Source: JACIWB01 sp038818725 (GTDB lineage: Archaea > Thermoplasmatota > E2 > UBA202 > JdFR-43). From it: DNA of 23,524 bases. The stretch's first letter is position 1, and each line of letters starts with the position of its first letter. This document shows, piece after piece, positions 1-6,598 of this stretch. The stretch lies in the NCBI GenBank assembly GCA_038818725.1, contig JAWAYL010000016.1, positions 1 to 23,524 of the forward strand. The letters run 5' to 3'. Made by a program: the position numbers and the translations under genes. Below the pieces are notes generated by a model that worked only from the letters and a program-made list of their open reading frames with translations, searched no databases and was not told the origin of the DNA.

Positions 1-471
1 TGGTTTATATCTAATAGGGAATAAATGAACTGTAACAAAGGTTACATGTTCCATTTTATCATTTAATCCACAACCAACATGATAAGCATACCAAGAATTT
101 GGATAAATTTCGTAATTTTTTTCATTCTTAATTTCATATTTCTCATTTTTGGATAATCTCAGCGGATAGGGAGAAGTAGCTATTTCTCTTTCTAATTTAA
201 TTTCATCTATTTTTATAGGAAATATGTCAATATTTATTTTTTTGGCTCCAAAGGGTATTTCAAAAACTTTAACTATTTTTGGGAGAATTGGCTTTCCCGG
301 ATTTATAAAATATTCACTTCCCTCAACCTCTATCCTCAAAGAATTTTTCTTTTCAATAATTTTTGGCGATTGAATTTCTATTTTTTCAGAAATTTCTTTA
401 TTTTCTCTTCCAAAAGAGATTGCGCTACTTAAAAACAGAATACACACGAATATGACTATTATCTTTTTCAT
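1..471 (-). CDS. Secreted C25-type (gingipain-like) peptidase precursor, N-terminal part
   Basis: The frame runs from an ATG at 471 to the window edge, giving 157 residues; the catalytic part lies outside. Residues 1-20 form a signal peptide (two Lys, then a hydrophobic run ending near Ser-Phe-Gly), so the product is exported. Residues 55-80 carry a Gly-Lys-Pro-x-Leu-Pro element followed by Ile-Pro-Phe-Gly-Ala-Lys, and 123-157 contain Trp-Tyr-x-Tyr-His-Val-Gly-x-Gly-Leu and His-Val-Thr-Phe-Val-Thr-Val. This pattern matches the propeptide of C25-type secreted proteins of archaea as I recall it. The propeptide normally precedes a caspase-like Cys/His protease domain, which cannot be confirmed here. 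There is no Shine-Dalgarno site; an A/T box at 491-502 lies about 26 nt upstream, fitting a leaderless mRNA. It could instead be a surface protein with only the propeptide-like domain. Confidence 0.7.
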   Translation of the reverse strand, partial: MKKIIVIFVCILFLSSAISFGRENKEISEKIEIQSPKIIEKKNSLRIEVEGSEYFINPGKPILPKIVKVFEIPFGAKKINIDIFPIKIDEIKLEREIATSPYPLRLSKNEKYEIKNEKNYEIYPNSWYAYHVGCGLNDKMEHVTFVTVHLFPIRYKP

Positions 472-490
472 AAGTATATAATATTAAAAT

Positions 491-502
491 AATTAAATTT
501 TT
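491..502 (-). promoter_or_regulatory. Probable TATA box of the C25-type gene
   Basis: The minus-strand AAATTTAATT-like stretch is centred about 26 nt upstream of the ATG at 471, the spacing expected of a leaderless archaeal gene. It directly abuts the ACA box of the guide RNA at 503-505. Confidence 0.4.
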
Positions 503-560
503 TGTGCCCCCACCTCGTCGAAGTGAATCATTGTATCATCACTTTTCTGCAGGTGAAGGC
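503..560 (-). ncRNA. H/ACA-type pseudouridylation guide RNA (single hairpin)
   Basis: Read on the minus strand, GCCUUCACCU (560-551) pairs completely with AGGUGGGGGC (515-506) as a 10-bp lower stem with two G-U pairs. Above it is an internal loop: GCAGAA (550-545) on the 5' side and CGACG (520-516) on the 3' side. A 6-bp upper stem follows (AAGUGA 544-539 with UCACUU 526-521). The 12-nt apical loop UGAUACAAUGAU (538-527) can form U-U, tandem sheared G-A/A-G and U-U pairs, which is the K-loop bound by L7Ae. ACA (505-503) immediately follows the lower stem. The internal loop begins 15 nt from ACA, inside the 14-16 nt rule for H/ACA guides. Antiparallel reading of the pocket predicts a target like CGUCG-U-N-UUCUGC, with G-U pairs allowed. 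The RNA lies between radB and the peptidase gene on the same strand, so it may be processed from a radB transcript; no convincing promoter of its own is visible. Confidence 0.78.
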
Positions 561-596
561 ATAATTAAATATAAAAATAGTTAAAAATTTTTTCTA

Positions 597-658
597 GGAT
601 TTGTCGAAGAAGGTTCTTATGCTTTAATTTGTAAATTAGAAAATTATTCCACAAATCT
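597..658. repeat. Imperfect inverted repeat just after radB
   Basis: GATTTGT (598-604) is complementary to ACAAATC (651-657), and a few further pairs (606-608 with 647-649) continue the stem after a C-C mismatch. The enclosed 38 nt are A/T-rich. It touches the radB stop region and could form a 3' hairpin in the radB transcript, but in such A/T-rich DNA it may be chance. Confidence 0.25.
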
Positions 659-1309
659 CTATTCAATTCCATCTTGTGTAATTAAAAATGTCGCGCTTCT
701 GCCTTCTGGAAGACTCCTATGCTTCATTATGGTTGCCTTTCTTATTTCTTTTCCATTTTTGTTTCCTATTCTTTCAAGCATTATTATTGTTTTTGCTATA
801 TGATCCATGCTTCTTCCAGCGAATGGCTTTACTTCTTCGCCCACAGAATAAACTTGGCTTGTTATTATAACTGGTATATCTCTTTTCCTTGCTTCAATTT
901 GCAAATTTATTAATTGATTTGTTAATGAGCGGGTTGCTTTTGCCTCATCATCTGCCATTTCAAGCCTGTAGAAAAGATTTGCACTGTCAAGAACTATCAA
1001 ACCAGAATCTATTTTAAGTGCTTTTCTAATCATTTCCTCTTGCTCTTTCATCGAAAATGGTGAGAAAATTAGAATTTTTTCGAGAAATTTTTTTTCTTTA
1101 ATAATTTGAACCAATCTTTCTTTAGATATCCCTTCTGTATCTATATAAACAACTTTTTTACCCTCCATTATACAGCTTTTAGCTGCTTGGATGCAGATGT
1201 TCGTTTTTCCCGTTCCTCCTTCTCCATATATCTCCGTTATGATGCCATATTCTATTCCTCCTTCTAGAAGATTATCAAGTGAGCAATTCAATTTCAATTT
1301 TTTGTCCAC
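659..1309 (-). CDS. radB: RadB, RecA/Rad51-family recombinase paralogue
   Basis: A 216-residue P-loop ATPase with Walker A Gly-Glu-Gly-Gly-Thr-Gly-Lys-Thr at 29-36 and Walker B Leu-Ile-Val-Leu-Asp ending at Asp108. The Ile-Ile-Thr-Ser-Gln segment near residue 150 corresponds to the RecA L2-side motif. The protein begins almost directly with the ATPase core and lacks the N-terminal helix-hairpin-helix domain of RadA; with the short length this identifies RadB, the euryarchaeal paralogue thought to assist RadA in homologous recombination. The start is GTG (GTG-GAC-AAA). No Shine-Dalgarno site is present; a TATA-like box at 1329-1340 lies about 25 nt upstream. The gene diverges from the EamA transporter across a 73-bp shared promoter region. 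Confidence 0.88.
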   Translation of the reverse strand: MDKKLKLNCSLDNLLEGGIEYGIITEIYGEGGTGKTNICIQAAKSCIMEGKKVVYIDTEGISKERLVQIIKEKKFLEKILIFSPFSMKEQEEMIRKALKIDSGLIVLDSANLFYRLEMADDEAKATRSLTNQLINLQIEARKRDIPVIITSQVYSVGEEVKPFAGRSMDHIAKTIIMLERIGNKNGKEIRKATIMKHRSLPEGRSATFLITQDGIE

Positions 1310-1328
1310 GTTTGTAATCGCTCGCAGT

Positions 1329-1340
1329 TAAAAATATTTA
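1329..1340 (-). promoter_or_regulatory. Probable radB TATA box
   Basis: The A/T run TAAATATTTTTA on the minus strand is centred about 25 nt before the radB GTG, consistent with a leaderless transcript. Confidence 0.45.
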
Positions 1341-1350
1341 TTGATTGGGA

Positions 1351-1364
1351 AAAAAATTAATTAG
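1351..1364 (+). promoter_or_regulatory. Probable TATA box of the EamA transporter gene
   Basis: The A/T-rich stretch AAAAAATTAATTAG is centred about 26 nt before the GTG at 1383, and no Shine-Dalgarno site intervenes. Confidence 0.35.
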
Positions 1365-1382
1365 TTTCTCTCTAATAACCTT

Positions 1383-2240
1383 GTGAGAGAAAAAGAAATA
1401 AAAACACTCCTTATTATTTCAATTATTTCAATATCTTTTTCTTCAATTCTTACAAGAATTAGCGAGTCGCCACCACTTGTTATTGCATTTTATAGGATGA
1501 TTCTATCCTCCTTGCTAATTTTTCCTTTTGTTTTTAAAAAGAAAATTAAAATCGGGAAAAAAGAAATTTTATTATCTATGCTAATGGGCATAATACTCGC
1601 TCTTCATTTCACAACATGGATTACATCTCTTTTATATACTTCAATTGCAAGCTCAGTAATACTTGTAACTTCTCATCCTTTGTTTGTATCACTTACTTCT
1701 TTTCTCCTTTTTAAAGAAAAACTTCATAGAAAAAGCATTTTAGGCATAATTTTAGCATTTTTAGGTGTCATAATTCTTTTTTCATCTGATTATTTCTATC
1801 TTCCAAAAACATTTAAGGGCGATTTGCTTGCTTTTTTAGGAGGAATTTTTGCTGGCACTTATATAATTGGTGGAAGAAAAATCAGGCAAAAAGTGGGCAT
1901 TTTTGAATATAATTTTATTGTATATGGAATGGCATCAATTTTTTTGCTTATTCTATGCCTTCTCTTTAAAATGAGTTTAAAAGTTTCATCTAAAGAATTT
2001 ACAATTTTCCTTCTGATGGCTGTTTTCCCTACACTGCTTGGTCATTCTCTTTTTATGTTTTGCATAAAATATGTCAAAGCAACAGTTATTTCTGTTTCAT
2101 TTCTCGGTGAGCCAATTGGCTCCTCAATCTTAGCGACAATTTTATTCAGAGAAGTTCCTGGAGTAATTAGCTTAATAGGAGGAGTAATAATCTTGCTTGG
2201 TATATATCTTGTTGCATCATCAGAAATTAAAAATATTTAA
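1383..2240 (+). CDS. EamA/DMT-superfamily membrane transporter
   Basis: A 285-residue, highly hydrophobic protein with about ten membrane segments arranged as two EamA repeats (roughly 8-135 and 148-279). Family hallmarks are the Ser-Pro-Pro-Leu-Val-Ile-Ala-Phe-Tyr-Arg segment near 28-38 in repeat 1 and the Leu-Gly-Glu-Pro-Ile-Gly-Ser segment near 242 in repeat 2. EamA proteins are drug/metabolite-type permeases, often exporting amino acids or related small molecules; the substrate cannot be told from sequence. The start is GTG at 1383 and appears leaderless. The receiver gene begins 14 nt after the stop, so the two may be co-transcribed, although the receiver also has an A/T box of its own. 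Confidence 0.85.
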   Translation: MREKEIKTLLIISIISISFSSILTRISESPPLVIAFYRMILSSLLIFPFVFKKKIKIGKKEILLSMLMGIILALHFTTWITSLLYTSIASSVILVTSHPLFVSLTSFLLFKEKLHRKSILGIILAFLGVIILFSSDYFYLPKTFKGDLLAFLGGIFAGTYIIGGRKIRQKVGIFEYNFIVYGMASIFLLILCLLFKMSLKVSSKEFTIFLLMAVFPTLLGHSLFMFCIKYVKATVISVSFLGEPIGSSILATILFREVPGVISLIGGVIILLGIYLVASSEIKNI

Positions 2241-2254
2241 ATCTTATTACCACC

Positions 2255-2659
2255 ATGGACAAAAAAATAGTTCTGGCAATAGATGACGAAGAGACAATGA
2301 TTGATTTAATAAAAAGAAATCTAGAAAAAATAAGTATACCAGTAATTGTATACGGGGCAACTACAGGCGAGGAAGGGCTTGAAAAATACAAAAAATTGAC
2401 GAAAGAAGGAAAAAAGCCACATCTTGTTTTGATGGATTTAAATCTTACTCAGTGGGGGAAAGGAAAGATGGACGGAGTAGAAACAACAAAAAAAATTCTT
2501 GAATTTGACCCTAATGCAAACATCTATGGCTATACCGCTTGGTTCGCCACCGCTTGGGCGAAAAAACTGGAGGAAGCAGGAGCAAAAAAAGTTATAGAGA
2601 GGACAATTCTTCCATCTGATTTTAGAAAATTGATTGAAGATATATTGAAGGGGGTTTAG
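2255..2659 (+). CDS. Stand-alone receiver (response regulator) protein
   Basis: A 134-residue CheY-like receiver without output domain. The acidic pocket is Asp10-Asp11, the phospho-acceptor is Asp61 in Val-Leu-Met-Asp-Leu-Asn, and the switch Thr is Thr94. Two features are unusual. About six residues are inserted after the acceptor strand (Thr65 to Lys71) before Met-Asp-Gly-Val-Glu, and the usual Lys-Pro that contacts the phosphate appears to be Arg116-Thr117. No histidine kinase is in the window. The gene converges on the Roadblock/GTPase/KaiC-like genes and its stop codon overlaps the KaiC-like stop by 4 nt. A role in the neighbouring pilus-type system is a guess from position. An A/T-rich block at 2225-2241 may hold a promoter. 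Confidence 0.85.
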   Translation: MDKKIVLAIDDEETMIDLIKRNLEKISIPVIVYGATTGEEGLEKYKKLTKEGKKPHLVLMDLNLTQWGKGKMDGVETTKKILEFDPNANIYGYTAWFATAWAKKLEEAGAKKVIERTILPSDFRKLIEDILKGV

Positions 2660-3372
2660 GCAACCCTTCCCATTCTAAAGGCCCCAGTTATCCTTATTTC
2701 GTCTCCTTCCAGAGTATAGTCTATCCAGTGACGGGATATAACTTCTCCACATCCCTGCACTCTTAACTGCATTTTTGCTCCTTCTTCTCTTAGCTCTATC
2801 ACTCCATCCATCAGATGCTTCATTGTTTGAACTTCAACTTCATCATGCATTCCTCTTGTCATTGAAAATAGAGAGGTAAGGCCTATTCTACTACATATCC
2901 CGCTGAGCACCTGTAAAAATCTGAAAACTGCTTTTGCATCCGAATAAACAATTAATGTTGATAGGGAATCGAAAACCATTCTTGATAAGCGAGTATTTTC
3001 TCTGTGAACTTGGACTATAGATGAGGCAATTTTTTCTCTATTAACAGGGCTCTCTATAAATATTACCCGTTCGTCTTTTTCTTCAAGCTCCACGCTTTTT
3101 GAATACACATCTACATATCTTACCATTCCCTTATTTTCATATTCTTTATAAGAGGGATCAAGCCTTATCATTTCTTCTCTTACTTCAGAGAAAGAGCTGT
3201 CTGTTAAAACAAAAATGACGCCTTCATTATTTTTAAGTCCAGATAAAGCAAATCTTTTAAGAATTATTTCCTTTCCTATGAAGGGAGGGGCATATACAAG
3301 AACATTTGTTCTTAATGGTATTCCTCCTTTCAAAAGTTCATCAAGCCTTTCAATGCCTGTGCTAGCAAGCAT
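2656..3372 (-). CDS. KaiC/ArlH-like RecA-fold protein with degenerate P-loop
   Basis: A 238-residue single RecA-fold domain of the KaiC/GvpD/ArlH type: Ser-Thr-Gly-Ile-Glu-Arg-Leu-Asp-Glu-Leu at 4-13, then Gly-Gly-Ile-Pro, then a P-loop position reading Ala-Pro-Pro-Phe-Ile-Gly-Lys-Glu (28-35). That loop keeps Gly-Lys but lacks the first Gly and the Ser/Thr after Lys. Walker B is Met-Val-Phe-Asp135-Ser. I chose the ATG at 3372 because AAGGTG lies six bases upstream; an in-frame GTG at 3381 sits inside that Shine-Dalgarno site. It is the last gene of the tadA-to-KaiC operon and overlaps the GTPase gene by 11 nt. ArlH, a related protein, docks on the archaellum motor ArlI; a comparable role next to the TadA/ArlI homologue here is inferred. 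Nucleotide binding may be weak or absent. Confidence 0.75.
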   Translation of the reverse strand: MLASTGIERLDELLKGGIPLRTNVLVYAPPFIGKEIILKRFALSGLKNNEGVIFVLTDSSFSEVREEMIRLDPSYKEYENKGMVRYVDVYSKSVELEEKDERVIFIESPVNREKIASSIVQVHRENTRLSRMVFDSLSTLIVYSDAKAVFRFLQVLSGICSRIGLTSLFSMTRGMHDEVEVQTMKHLMDGVIELREEGAKMQLRVQGCGEVISRHWIDYTLEGDEIRITGAFRMGRVA

Positions 3373-4513
3373 TTGAAACACCTTCTAGAATTTCGAGCAT
3401 TTTATCAATGGCCAAATAAACATTTTTCCCATCCTTTGCAGAGATTTCTACAATAGGAACATCTTTTTCTATCTTTTTTCTTATTTCTTCTCCTTTCATT
3501 GCTCCTTCTATATCCTGCTTGTTTGCCAAAATGATGCATGGAATATTAAATTTTGATACCATCTCTTTTGCATAAAGAATATCTTCTTCTTTTGTAGAAT
3601 CAATAACAATAAATACAAGGCTTGAAGAGCCGAGCATTTTATCCGCTATTGGCAAAAATCTCTCTAAACCAGGTAATCCAAAGATATCAATTCTATAACC
3701 CTTATAATCAACTGATCCATGCTCAATTCCAACAGTTGCTCCTTTCCTTTCTACAGGTGTAAATTCTTTTGAAATTGATTTTATAAAAGTTGTTTTTCCA
3801 GATTGATGAGGACCTATAACAGAAACTTTTGGTATATATATCCTTAATCCTTCTGGCTTAAATATTTTAAAATAAATTTCTTTACCTTCGCATTTATTCC
3901 AGTCAACTTTTTTTATATGCATTTTCTGTCGTATAACTATATCTTCAACAAGATTTATCTCTATTATTGCATTAAAAATTCTTTTCAATCTATATATTAT
4001 TGCTTCCTTATACGGCCATGCAATAAAATTATAGAAGGAAACAATCTCCTTATTCCTAATTTCTTTATTTAATCTTTCTATTCCATCTAAAGTATCTTTT
4101 TCTCCGCATAAATCCATTATATTTGATAGAGAGTCAAAAATAATAACTCCTCTCTCTATTTTTTCCACAACTTCCATTAAAACACTTTCATAGTTTTCTA
4201 TGTCATGCGGTTCATGAATTTTATATTTCTCTTCAGAAGGAGCTCCTATCAGAGAGGAATATGCATCCACAACAATCAGCTTTTCATAATTTTCTCTGTT
4301 CCAGCTAAATTCGTTAAAAAATTTTTCAAAATTTTTAGGCGATGACTCAGAAACAATATATACTCCATATAGTCCTTTTTCAAGATTATGATGAAGTACA
4401 TGAATTCCTATATTGCTTTCTTCCACTACTGGATCAATATAAAATAAAATAGATTTCCCATAAGGAATACCTTCTAAATATCTATCGAGTTTTATAATTC
4501 CTGTATCAATCAT
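3362..4513 (-). CDS. Degenerate RecA/KaiC domain fused to a COG2229-like small GTPase
   Basis: A 383-residue two-part protein. Residues 1-215 follow the KaiC-like pattern (Thr-Gly-Ile-x-Lys-Leu-Asp-Arg-Tyr-Leu at 4-13 and Walker-B-like Val-Ile-Ile-Phe-Asp127-Ser), but the P-loop position (about 20-34) has no Gly-Lys-Thr. Residues 228-380 are a Ras-superfamily GTPase: G1 Gly-Pro-His-Gln-Ser-Gly-Lys-Thr 234-241, switch-I Thr260, G3 Gly-Leu-Pro-Gly-Leu-Glu-Arg-Phe 279-286, G4 Asn-Lys-Gln-Asp 331-334, G5 Ser-Ala-Lys 358-360. The G3 pattern resembles Gly-Thr-Pro-Gly-Gln-Glu-Arg-Phe of COG2229 (the CvnD group), with Leu283 in place of the switch-II Gln. Slow intrinsic GTP hydrolysis is therefore expected. 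Its start overlaps the Roadblock stop by 4 nt (ATGA), so the two are translationally coupled and are probably partners. Confidence 0.78.
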   Translation of the reverse strand: MIDTGIIKLDRYLEGIPYGKSILFYIDPVVEESNIGIHVLHHNLEKGLYGVYIVSESSPKNFEKFFNEFSWNRENYEKLIVVDAYSSLIGAPSEEKYKIHEPHDIENYESVLMEVVEKIERGVIIFDSLSNIMDLCGEKDTLDGIERLNKEIRNKEIVSFYNFIAWPYKEAIIYRLKRIFNAIIEINLVEDIVIRQKMHIKKVDWNKCEGKEIYFKIFKPEGLRIYIPKVSVIGPHQSGKTTFIKSISKEFTPVERKGATVGIEHGSVDYKGYRIDIFGLPGLERFLPIADKMLGSSSLVFIVIDSTKEEDILYAKEMVSKFNIPCIILANKQDIEGAMKGEEIRKKIEKDVPIVEISAKDGKNVYLAIDKMLEILEGVSNAC

Positions 4514-4851
4514 TTTTTCCCTAGCTCTTTTCCAATCTTTTCCATTAAGTCAAAAAATTCTGCGTCAAGTGAGGAAACAACCGCAATTAAATAATCTGGG
4601 CCTGCCTCTCCTATTACTATTTTTCTGTTTTTTCCTTCAACAACAACAAATTTTGGCACCCCTCCTTTTATTCCATCAATTGCTATTTCAGCAGAGCTTA
4701 ATATTGTTGCAACCATTGCAGAAAAAACTTCAGTATGAACATTTTCCATATTTGTATATATTGGAAGACCATCTCTTGAAACTATAAAAACCCCCTCAAC
4801 TCCTTTTTCCATTTCAAGCTCTTTTATTATCTCCTTATAATTCTTTTTCAT
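4510..4851 (-). CDS. Roadblock/LC7 domain protein (MglB/CvnB-like)
   Basis: A 113-residue protein that is a complete Roadblock/LC7 fold: Glu-Gly-Val-Phe-Ile-Val-Ser-Arg-Asp-Gly-Leu-Pro near 19-30, a central helix with Met-Val-Ala-Thr-Ile-Leu-Ser-Ser-Ala-Glu near 46-55, then Val-Val-Val-Glu-Gly and Leu-Ile-Ala-Val-Val-Ser strands. Such proteins dimerise and act as GTPase-activating proteins or platforms for Ras-like GTPases (MglB with MglA; CvnB with CvnD). The next gene encodes such a GTPase and overlaps by 4 nt. The start has AGGAG two bases upstream, an unusually short spacing. The gene begins 36 nt after the stop of the second TadC-like gene, consistent with one operon, though an internal promoter in the A/T-rich gap (4852-4887) is possible. 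Confidence 0.88.
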   Translation of the reverse strand: MKKNYKEIIKELEMEKGVEGVFIVSRDGLPIYTNMENVHTEVFSAMVATILSSAEIAIDGIKGGVPKFVVVEGKNRKIVIGEAGPDYLIAVVSSLDAEFFDLMEKIGKELGKK

Positions 4852-4887
4852 AACTCCTATATAATCAGAAAATACTAATAAAATTTT

Positions 4888-6597
4888 CTAAATTAATTTG
4901 AAGATGATATAGGTAATCAAAACCATTATTGTTGCGTGCCTCAATCCAGCAAGAGCTTTTCCCTCTGTAAGTGAACCAGCAACAACCCCACTCCCAATAG
5001 CTTGAGCAAGCGCAGTACATATATAAATAAATTCGTATTGTTTCATTGAAATTGATGAAGTTGTAAAGCCTGGTAAATTTATATCTTGCGAAACAAGTTT
5101 TGGAAGGAAAAATCTCGCTAGAGCTACTATTACCGCCAAAAATACAAAAAATGAAATATAAATAATCATCAAATAAAGATTCATCTCAGTTTTTCTTTCA
5201 CTTTGCAAAATTTTTATTTCTCTTGCATTCGTTGCAGCAGCTTCTATAACATCAGCAATTTTCCCCCCCGCCTGGGATGCTTTTATAACCATTGTAGTTG
5301 TTCTCTGTATTAAAGGTGTCTTTATTCTTTCTCCAAATCTTCTTAGGGCATCAGTAAAAGGCACACCCCACGAAATCTGAATTGCCATTTTTTTAATCTC
5401 CGGTGTAAGAAGCCCGTAGTCGCCCTTCGCCGCCATCTCCACCGCTCTTGCTTCTGTCATGCCCGCCTTTCTTGATTCCGCTAAATCTCTTAAAAATTCT
5501 GGGAATCTTTCTTCCATCGCATTTATTTTCTTATAATGAAAATATTCATAGAATCCAAAGGGACCGATTGAAACAAGAATTGCATATATTGCAAAATCTA
5601 TTGCATTTTCTGATGAAAGAATTAATGTTCCTATTGATGTTATTTTTCCTATTTGTAATAAAATTGCTATTGTAACAAAAATTGCAGCAAAAACTGCTGA
5701 AACAGATAGAATCACTATTCTTTTAAGTGTCTCTACATCATATTTTTCTTTCATAACCCCTGCCTTTTCAGGCAGTATAAAAAGTATATACAAAACTAGG
5801 AAAAAGAGAAGAAATATACTCAACCCTATTAGCACATATGCCCATTTTATTTCTTCAAGAAAAATTTTTGGTTTTGGTATAACAGCTACAATGTTTATAA
5901 GAATAAATGCAACTATTAAAGATATTATTCCAAAATATAATATTCTTCTCCTTAAAACCACTTCTTCTTTTACCGTTTTACCTTTTTCATAAATACCAAC
6001 TATTGAATCAATTGGAGAAGGCATTTCTCCCCCTATTATAAGAGACACCATCCATGAAATCATTGCAACGTTTAAAAGGAAAAGAGGATCAGCCATATTG
6101 ATAATTATACGTGGCACATTTGCTGGAAGATGATATAAATCAGTCTGAGAGGCAATAACAATAAATGAAAAAATTATTGCAAATATAAAGAAAAGAAGAT
6201 ATGCTGAAGTTCTTTCAACATATGGAATTGAAAGAACAGTATAAAGCATGAGAAGCAATACTGCTCCAAGCAATATATTTATTAAAATTCTTGAAATATT
6301 GAGGGCAAAAAATACAATGAAGATGTTTAAAATTGTTGCAAAAAGAAGAATTATGAATGAAAATAGGGATGTAAAATAATATTTCCATTCTCTTTCCTTA
6401 TATTCTTCAGATATAAATGGGAGCATATCTTCCTTTATTTTCCTCTGAACATATGAAAAGAATAAAAATAATATTATTGCGATAGCAAAAAGAATATTAG
6501 AAATAGCATAGTATTCAAAAAATCTTGCAACTGTTGAAGCAAATATTATTAGAAAAGAGGCAATTAGAGCAAAAATAGTTATTTTTCTTGCTATCAT
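4888..6597 (-). CDS. ArlJ/TadC-type pilus platform membrane protein (second copy)
   Basis: A 569-residue membrane protein. The first 350 residues contain many hydrophobic segments with a short polar loop near 195-215. Residues 361-490 form a type II secretion F (T2SSF) domain: Arg-Phe-Pro-Glu-Phe-Leu-Arg-Asp-Leu-Ala-Glu-Ser, then Gly-Met-Thr and Gly-Val-Pro-Phe-Thr-Asp-Ala-Leu, followed by further membrane helices to the C-terminus. This is the platform of archaeal type IV pilus-like machines, which couples the cytoplasmic ATPase to filament growth. A perfect GGAGGTG Shine-Dalgarno lies just before the ATG, inside the last codons of the preceding TadC-like gene, whose stop is 1 nt away. The N-terminal half is degenerate or specific to this family. 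Confidence 0.85.
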   Translation of the reverse strand: MIARKITIFALIASFLIIFASTVARFFEYYAISNILFAIAIILFLFFSYVQRKIKEDMLPFISEEYKEREWKYYFTSLFSFIILLFATILNIFIVFFALNISRILINILLGAVLLLMLYTVLSIPYVERTSAYLLFFIFAIIFSFIVIASQTDLYHLPANVPRIIINMADPLFLLNVAMISWMVSLIIGGEMPSPIDSIVGIYEKGKTVKEEVVLRRRILYFGIISLIVAFILINIVAVIPKPKIFLEEIKWAYVLIGLSIFLLFFLVLYILFILPEKAGVMKEKYDVETLKRIVILSVSAVFAAIFVTIAILLQIGKITSIGTLILSSENAIDFAIYAILVSIGPFGFYEYFHYKKINAMEERFPEFLRDLAESRKAGMTEARAVEMAAKGDYGLLTPEIKKMAIQISWGVPFTDALRRFGERIKTPLIQRTTTMVIKASQAGGKIADVIEAAATNAREIKILQSERKTEMNLYLMIIYISFFVFLAVIVALARFFLPKLVSQDINLPGFTTSSISMKQYEFIYICTALAQAIGSGVVAGSLTEGKALAGLRHATIMVLITYIIFKLI

Positions 6598-6598
6598 T

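Noticed and set aside
496..534. Tiny ORF on the minus strand starting at the ATG within the guide RNA (12 codons)
   Set aside because: It has no ribosome site, lies entirely in the paired RNA structure, and is too short to support as a gene.
503..545. C/D box RNA suggested by GUGAUGA on the minus strand
   Set aside because: The C-box-like GUGAUGA has no CUGA D or D' box at a suitable distance. The same bases are better explained as the upper stem and K-loop of the H/ACA hairpin.
3373..3381. GTG start for the KaiC-like protein at 3381
   Set aside because: That GTG is part of the AAGGTG Shine-Dalgarno site for the ATG at 3372, and the extra three residues add nothing to the fold.
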